The translations under genes and the position numbers were made by a program. Shown here in pieces: positions 59,178-64,000 of a stretch of DNA of 64,000 nucleotides. Every line of letters begins with the position of its first letter. The stretch's first letter is position 1. Source of the stretch: Streptomyces venezuelae (lineage in GTDB: Bacteria > Actinomycetota > Actinomycetes > Streptomycetales > Streptomycetaceae); NCBI RefSeq assembly GCF_008642315.1, contig NZ_CP029192.1:5518001-5582000 (forward strand), written 5' to 3'. Under the pieces are notes generated by a model, which was not told the origin of the DNA, ran no database searches, and was given only the letters and a program-made list of their open reading frames with translations.

Positions 59178-61021
59178 GCGACGACCGGCACGAAGAGAAC
59201 ACGGCCGACGGCGGCGGCTGGCAGCCGCATCCGCAGGGGGAGTACGACTCCGACGCCACGGCGTTCGTGCAGCTCCCCGAAGGCATGCTGGACGCCCCGC
59301 TCGCCGCCCCCGGCCACGGCTACGTACCGCCGCAGATAACGGTCAACCCCACCGTCGCCGGCGCCACCGACCCGGCCGCCACCGGCGCCTGGGTCATGCC
59401 GCCCGAGGTGACGGGCGCGGTGCGCTGGCCCGACGCGGGCACGGTGCAGGAACAGCCGCCCGTGCACGCGGACCCGTACGCGCACGCGGAGCCGCACGCG
59501 CACGCGGAGCCGCACGGGTACGACCCGCGGGCGACGGGCCAGTGGAGCTTCCCCGAGGCGGAGTCGCCCGTGGGGCAGCAGTCCGCGTACGAGCAGGAGT
59601 ACGCCCACCAGTACGGGCAGGAGCCCGCGGCTCCCCCCGCCGACGTCACCGGCCAGTGGTCGATCCCCGTCGCCGACGGCGATCTGCCGGACGAGTCGGG
59701 CGAGTTCACGGCGTCCTCGCTCGCCGCGCAGTGGGGCGGCGGGACGCCTCCCGCGACGCTGCCCGGCGGCGCGCCCGCGCCCTGGGCGACCGGGGCGGGG
59801 GCCGGTGCGCCCTGGGGCGCGCAGGCGCAGGAGGTGCTCCACGAGCCCGCTCCGGAGCGGATCACGGAGCCGGTGGCGGAGCCCGAGGCGGAGGCGGCGC
59901 CCGAGCCGGAGAGCCGGTTCGAGAAGACGCAGTTGCTGCGGGCGATCAAGCTGCCGTCCGATGAGCCCGCGGCCGCGGAGCCCGAGCCCCAGCCGGAACC
60001 CGAGCCGGACCCCCAGCCGGAGCCCGAGCCGGAGCCCGAGCCGGAGGTCGCGCTCGCGCCCGCCCCCGAGCCCGTCGAGGAGCCCGCCGAACCGGTCGCC
60101 GAACCGGCAGCCGAGGCCCCGGAGGACGCCGCGCCGGCGGACGTACCGCATGAAGCGGACGTACCGGATGGGCCGGACGCGCCGCACGAACCGGTCACTT
60201 CACACGAGACCGACGTACCGGCCGAGACCGGGGCCCCGACCGGGATCGAGACCGCGACTGGGACCGAGGCCCCGACCGAGGCCCAAGCCGACGCCGGAAC
60301 CGGCGCCGAAACCGACGCCGAGACAGCGGCCGAAGCGGCAGCCGCGGCCGACGCCGACCCCGCCGTCGCGCCCGCCCCGGACCCCGCCGAGGCCCCCGCC
60401 GTCACCCCCCTCCACGACGACCACCCCCTCGTCTCCTACGTCCTTCGTGTGAACGGCACCGACCGCCCCGTCACCGGCGCGTGGATCGGCGAGTCCCTGC
60501 TCTACGTCCTGCGCGAGCGCCTCGGGCTCGCCGGGGCCAAGGACGGGTGCTCGCAGGGCGAGTGCGGCGCCTGCAACGTCCAGGTGGACGGGCGGCTCGT
60601 CGCCTCCTGCCTCGTGCCCGCCGCGACGACCGCGGGCAGCGAGGTCCGCACCGTCGAGGGCCTCGCCGCCGACGGGCAGCCGTCCGACGTGCAGCGCGCG
60701 CTCGCCGCGTGCGGGGCCGTGCAGTGCGGCTTCTGCGTACCCGGCATGGCGATGACCGTGCACGACCTCCTGGAGGGCAACCCCGCCCCCACCGACCTGG
60801 AGGCCCGCCGCGCCCTGTGCGGCAACCTCTGCCGCTGCTCCGGCTACCGCGGTGTCCTCGACGCCGTGCGCGAGGTCGTCGCCGAGCGCGAGGCGTCCGC
60901 GCAGAACGAGCACGAGCACGGGCAGCAGGACCAGCCCGGTCACGGTCACGGTCACGGTCACGCCGAGGCACACATCCCGCACCAGGCGGGCCCCTACGGC
61001 CAGGACGGAGGCCACGCGTGA
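59174..61021 (+). CDS. molybdenum hydroxylase 2Fe-2S subunit with a long disordered N-terminal extension
   Basis: The 615-residue protein (GTG 59174, GGAGGG upstream) ends in a canonical ~160-residue CoxS/XdhC-type domain starting near residue 416. The first [2Fe-2S] site is 'DGCSQGECGACNVQVDG' plus a later Cys; the second is 'AVQCGFCVPGM' and 'LCGNLCRCSGY'. Before this lie ~415 residues rich in Pro, Glu, Ala and Asp, with three 'TG(A/Q)W(V/S)xP' motifs (about residues 70-165) and long PE/PEPE repeats. Relatives are usually ~160 residues. A His/Gly-rich tail ('HGHGHGHAEAH') could bind metal. The extension may tether partners or the membrane (inference). Confidence 0.88.
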   Translation: MSDDRHEENTADGGGWQPHPQGEYDSDATAFVQLPEGMLDAPLAAPGHGYVPPQITVNPTVAGATDPAATGAWVMPPEVTGAVRWPDAGTVQEQPPVHADPYAHAEPHAHAEPHGYDPRATGQWSFPEAESPVGQQSAYEQEYAHQYGQEPAAPPADVTGQWSIPVADGDLPDESGEFTASSLAAQWGGGTPPATLPGGAPAPWATGAGAGAPWGAQAQEVLHEPAPERITEPVAEPEAEAAPEPESRFEKTQLLRAIKLPSDEPAAAEPEPQPEPEPDPQPEPEPEPEPEVALAPAPEPVEEPAEPVAEPAAEAPEDAAPADVPHEADVPDGPDAPHEPVTSHETDVPAETGAPTGIETATGTEAPTEAQADAGTGAETDAETAAEAAAAADADPAVAPAPDPAEAPAVTPLHDDHPLVSYVLRVNGTDRPVTGAWIGESLLYVLRERLGLAGAKDGCSQGECGACNVQVDGRLVASCLVPAATTAGSEVRTVEGLAADGQPSDVQRALAACGAVQCGFCVPGMAMTVHDLLEGNPAPTDLEARRALCGNLCRCSGYRGVLDAVREVVAEREASAQNEHEHGQQDQPGHGHGHGHAEAHIPHQAGPYGQDGGHA

Positions 61022-63330
61022 GCACCGAAGCCACCACCGCGACCACGCCCGCCGCCGACCGTCAGGCGGCCGAGCAGCCGCCGCGCGGCATCGGCGCGTC
61101 GCTGCCGTCCGCGGAGTCCCGGGTGAAGACCGAGGGCACGTTCCCCTACGCCGCCGACCTGTGGGCCGAGGGCCTGCTGTGGGCGGCCGTCCTGCGCTCC
61201 CCGCACGCGCACGCCCGCATCGTCTCCATCGACACCAGCCACGCCCTGGAGATGCCGGGCGTCCGCGCGGTCGTCACGCACGAGGACGTGCCCGGCGAGC
61301 CGCTGCACGGCCGACGCACCCCGGACCGCCCGGTCTTCGCCTCCGACGTCGTACGCCACCACGGCGAGCCCATCGCCGCCGTCGCCGCCGACCACCCCGA
61401 CACCGCGCGGATGGCCGCCGCGGCCGTCATCGTCGAGTACGAGGTGCTCGAACCGGTCACCGACCCGGAGAAGGCCTTCGAGGCCGAACCGCTGCACCCC
61501 GACGGCAACCTCATCCGGCACATCCCGCTGCGGCACGGCGATCCGGAGGCGGCGGGCGAGCTCGTCGTCGAGGGCCTGTACCGCATCGGCAGGCAGGACC
61601 CGGCGCCGATCGGCGCGGAGGCGGGCCTCGCGGTGCCGCGCCCCGACGGGGGCGTGGAGCTCTACATCGCCTCGACCGACCCGCACGCCGACCGCGACCG
61701 TGCCGCCGCCTGCTTCGGCATCCCCTCCGACCGCGTGAAGGTCGTCGTCACGGGCGTGCCCGGCGCGACCGCCGACCGCGAGGACGCCGGCTTCCAGCTC
61801 CCGCTCGGACTCCTCGCGCTGCGCACCGGCTGCCCGGTCAAGCTCACCGCGACTCGCGAGGAGTCCTTCCTCAGCCACGCCCACCGCCACCCGACGCTCC
61901 TGCGCTACCGCCACCACGCGGACGCCGAGGGCCGCCTGGTGAAGGTGGAGGCGCAGATCCTGCTCGACGCGGGCGCGTACGCGGACACGTCGTCGGAGGC
62001 GCTGGCCGCGGCGGTCTCCTTCGCCTGTGGTCCGTACGTCGTGCCGAACGCCTTCATCGAGGGCTGGGCGGTCCGCACGAACAACCCGCCCTCCGGGCAC
62101 GTGCGGGGCGAGGGCGCCCTCCAGGTGTGCGCCGCGTACGAGGCCCAGATGGACAAGATCGCCAAGAAGCTGGGCGTCGACCCGGCGGAGCTGCGGCTGC
62201 GCAACGCCATGGCGACCGGCGACATCCTGCCCACCGGCCAGACGGTGACGTGCCCCGCGCCCGTGGCCGAACTCCTCGCGGCCGTGCGCGACGCCCCGCT
62301 GCCCGAGCTGCCCAAGGACACCCCCGAGGACGAGTGGCTGCTGCCCGGCGGTCCGGAGGGCGCGGGCGAACCGGCCGCCGTCCGGCGCGGCGTCGGCTAC
62401 GGCCTCGGCATGGTCCAGCTCCTCGGCGCCGAGGGCACGGACGAGGTCTCCACCGCCACGGTGAAGGTCCACGACGGCGGGGCGACGGTGATCTGCGCGG
62501 CCGTCGAGACCGGCCAGGGCTTCACGACGCTGGCCCGCCAGATCGTCCAGGAGACGCTGGGCATCGAGGACGTGCGCGTCGCCCCCGTCGACACGGACCA
62601 GCCGCCCGCGGGCCCGAGCTGCCGCGGCCGCCACACGTGGGTCTCGGGCGGCGCGGTGGAGCGCGCGGCGAAGATGGTCCGCACGCAGCTCCTCCAGCCC
62701 CTCGCGCACAAGTTCGGGATGTCGACCGAGCTGCTCCAGATCACCGACGGCAAGATCACCTCGTACGACGGTGTGCTCTCCACGACCGTCACGGAGGCCC
62801 TTGAGGGCAAGGAGCTCTGGGCCACGGCCCAGTGCCGTCCGCACCCGACCGAGCCGCTCGACGAGTCCGGGCAGGGCGACGCGTTCGTCGGCATGGCGTT
62901 CTGCGCGATCCGCGCGGTCGTCGACGTCGACATCGAGATCGGTGCGGTTCGGGTGGTGGAGCTCGCGGTGGCGCAGGACGTGGGCCGCATCCTGAACCCC
63001 GCCCAGCTCAAGGCCCGCATCGAGGCGGGCGTCACCCAGGGCGTGGGCGCGGCCCTCACGGAGAACCTCCGCACGCCCCGCGGCCTGGTCCGCCACCCCG
63101 ACCTCACGGGCTACGCGCTCCCGACCGCCCTGGACACCCCTGACATCCGCATCGTGAAGCTGGTGGAGGAGCGGGACGTCGTCGCCCCCTTCGGCGCGAA
63201 GGCGGCCAGCGCGGTCCCGGTGGTGACGTCCCCCGCGGCGATCGCCTCGGCGGTCCGCGCGGCGACGGGCCGCCCGGTGAACCGCCTCCCGATCCGCCCG
63301 CAGGCGGCGGTCGCGGTCCCCTCGTCGTAG
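61018..63330 (+). CDS. molybdenum hydroxylase large subunit (xanthine dehydrogenase family), divergent active site
   Basis: The 770-residue protein (GTG 61018, GGAGG upstream, GTGA overlap) follows the CoxL/XdhA plan: 'FPYAADLWAEGLLWAAVLRSPHAHARI', 'PDRPVFASDVVRHHGEPIAAVAAD', 'TREESFLSHAHRHPTLLRYRHHADAEGRL', 'AVETGQGFTTLARQIVQETLGI' (Moco Q-G loop), 'AVAQDVGRILNPAQL'. Two hallmarks are altered: the glycine-rich 'GGGFGxK' loop reads GATADREDAG, and the C-terminal 'GxGEP' loop with the catalytic Glu reads GAKAASAVP. It should still bind Moco but may use another chemistry, act as a partner subunit, or be inactive. Redox partners upstream are intact. Confidence 0.88.
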   Translation: MSTEATTATTPAADRQAAEQPPRGIGASLPSAESRVKTEGTFPYAADLWAEGLLWAAVLRSPHAHARIVSIDTSHALEMPGVRAVVTHEDVPGEPLHGRRTPDRPVFASDVVRHHGEPIAAVAADHPDTARMAAAAVIVEYEVLEPVTDPEKAFEAEPLHPDGNLIRHIPLRHGDPEAAGELVVEGLYRIGRQDPAPIGAEAGLAVPRPDGGVELYIASTDPHADRDRAAACFGIPSDRVKVVVTGVPGATADREDAGFQLPLGLLALRTGCPVKLTATREESFLSHAHRHPTLLRYRHHADAEGRLVKVEAQILLDAGAYADTSSEALAAAVSFACGPYVVPNAFIEGWAVRTNNPPSGHVRGEGALQVCAAYEAQMDKIAKKLGVDPAELRLRNAMATGDILPTGQTVTCPAPVAELLAAVRDAPLPELPKDTPEDEWLLPGGPEGAGEPAAVRRGVGYGLGMVQLLGAEGTDEVSTATVKVHDGGATVICAAVETGQGFTTLARQIVQETLGIEDVRVAPVDTDQPPAGPSCRGRHTWVSGGAVERAAKMVRTQLLQPLAHKFGMSTELLQITDGKITSYDGVLSTTVTEALEGKELWATAQCRPHPTEPLDESGQGDAFVGMAFCAIRAVVDVDIEIGAVRVVELAVAQDVGRILNPAQLKARIEAGVTQGVGAALTENLRTPRGLVRHPDLTGYALPTALDTPDIRIVKLVEERDVVAPFGAKAASAVPVVTSPAAIASAVRAATGRPVNRLPIRPQAAVAVPSS

Positions 63331-63343
63331 AACGGCGCGGCTC

Positions 63344-63532
63344 GTGGTGGCGTGGGGGTTCTTGGCCCTGGTGGGCGGCTTGGTGCTGGCCACCAACGTG
63401 TGCCGTGCGGCGGACTGGTTCCAGATGATGTCCTACCAGCACCGGATGTGGCCGAAGAGTGTGACGACCATGCGTGTGGTCGGGGCGGTTTTCTCGGTGG
63501 CGGGCGCGTTCGTTCTCCTGGGAGTCTTGTGA
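63344..63532 (+). CDS. small two-helix membrane protein
   Basis: GTG 63344 gives 62 residues with two hydrophobic segments ('WGFLALVGGLVLATNVC' and 'VVGAVFSVAGAFVLLGVL') joined by 'FQMMSYQHRMWPKSVTTM'. It ends one base before the next GTG. It is plausible by membrane pattern and tight packing, with unknown function. Start choice between tandem GTG codons is uncertain. Confidence 0.55.
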   Translation: MVAWGFLALVGGLVLATNVCRAADWFQMMSYQHRMWPKSVTTMRVVGAVFSVAGAFVLLGVL

Positions 63533-63533
63533 C

Positions 63534-64000
63534 GTGGAGCGCGAATGCGGGGCAGAGGCGGCGGGCGGCCCCCGTGGCGTCGTCGTCATCACGGGCATCA
63601 TGGCGTCCGGCAAGTCGACGGTCGCGCAGGCGTTGGCCGAGCGGCTGCCTCGGGCGGCGCACGTGCGGGGTGACGCGTTCCGGCGGATGATCGTGTCGGG
63701 CGGGGTGCCGTACGAGGGTGTGCCCGGCGGGGAGGGCGAGGCTCAACTCCGCCTCCGCTACCGCCTGTCGGCGTCCGCCGCCGACGCCTGCTCCGACGCC
63801 GGATTCACCGCCGTCGTCCAGGACGTCATCCTGGGCGAGGAGTTGAAGGCGTACGTGGAACTAGTCCGCACCCGCCCCGCGTACGTCGTCGTGCTCGCCC
63901 CGCGGCCCGAAGCGGTCGCGGCTCGCGAGGAATCCCGCGGCAAGACGGGGTACGGCGCGTGGACGGTCGCCGACCTGGACGCGATCCTGCGCGAGCGGAC
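63534..64000 (+). CDS. P-loop kinase/phosphotransferase (3'-truncated by window edge)
   Basis: The GTG at 63534 reads 'VERECGAEAAGGPRGVVVITGIMASGKSTVAQALAERL', a Walker A GxxxxGK(S/T) at about residues 20-28. 'RGDAFRRMIVSGGVPYEG' and 'FTAVVQDVILGEELKAYVELVR' follow. This is the pattern of the small-molecule kinase family (chloramphenicol phosphotransferase or gluconate-kinase-like). It continues past base 64000; the substrate-specific part is not visible. The preceding small membrane-protein gene is 1 base upstream. Confidence 0.82.
   Translation, partial: MERECGAEAAGGPRGVVVITGIMASGKSTVAQALAERLPRAAHVRGDAFRRMIVSGGVPYEGVPGGEGEAQLRLRYRLSASAADACSDAGFTAVVQDVILGEELKAYVELVRTRPAYVVVLAPRPEAVAAREESRGKTGYGAWTVADLDAILRER

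Noticed and set aside
1..64000. CRISPR arrays, tRNA or rRNA genes
   Set aside because: No regularly spaced direct repeats with unique spacers and no tRNA-like cloverleaf other than the tmRNA tRNA-like domain were seen.

Overview
The window is high-GC DNA with strong GC3 bias, many GTG/TTG starts, ATGA/GTGA stop-start overlaps and actinobacterial gene content. It is almost certainly a Streptomyces chromosomal core segment. The gene order (sugar ABC operon, FHA/FtsK protein, pkaA-pkaB, prfB, ftsEX, smpB-ssrA, narK-nnaR, sigU-rsuA, HelD-like ATPase, malic enzyme, hup, murA, YqgE, GH20) matches, from memory, the SCO2943-SCO2983 stretch of S. coelicolor. No gene was searched against a database, so names rest on motifs and remembered synteny.

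Layout. 1-11.1 kb (minus strand): a cell-surface glycopolymer operon. It has three tandem paralogues that each fuse a family-2 glycosyltransferase to a CDP-glycerol:polyol phosphotransferase (TagF-like) domain, then a GT-C membrane glycosyltransferase, a methyltransferase, a beta-rich protein of unknown function, and a GT4 glycosyltransferase cut by the window edge. 11.2-14.9 kb (minus): a carbohydrate ABC transporter (two permeases and a lipoprotein, no ATPase). 15.1-18.9 kb (minus): an FHA plus FtsK-like protein, divergent from two membrane Ser/Thr kinases (pkaA, pkaB). 22.9-29.6 kb (plus): prfB, a sortase-substrate surface protein, ftsE-ftsX, an S41 PDZ protease, smpB and the tmRNA gene ssrA. 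Immediately after ssrA come two translationally coupled membrane proteins, one coiled-coil and one collagen-like.

31-41 kb: a PBP4-type D,D-peptidase, an MFS/LysR divergent pair, two lipoproteins, an orphan Imm50-like immunity gene, an NAD(P)-binding oxidoreductase beside a possible gene fragment, an EamA transporter divergent from a MarR regulator with three palindromes between them, and a secreted protein. 41.2-46.2 kb: narK, nnaR, a CGNR zinc-finger regulator and the sigU/rsuA ECF pair. 46.3-51.1 kb: a HelD-like RNA polymerase ATPase whose ribosome-binding site lies in an inverted repeat, a candidate small RNA with a 16-codon ORF running into its terminator, NAD-malic enzyme and the nucleoid protein gene hup. 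51.2-58 kb: murA, YqgE, a LysR/MFS pair, a DUF3039 protein and a GH20 hexosaminidase. 58.2-63.3 kb: a three-subunit molybdenum hydroxylase (xanthine dehydrogenase family) operon with two oddities. The FeS subunit has a ~415-residue disordered extension, and the Mo subunit appears to lack the usual catalytic Glu motif. The window ends in a small membrane protein and a truncated P-loop kinase.

Most of the window is conserved housekeeping. The best leads for something new are the Mo-hydroxylase operon, the SD-overlapping repeat before the HelD-like gene, the small-RNA/attenuator locus, the ssrA-adjacent coiled-coil/collagen pair, and the divergent TagF-like paralogue with Arg in place of the HGTP His.
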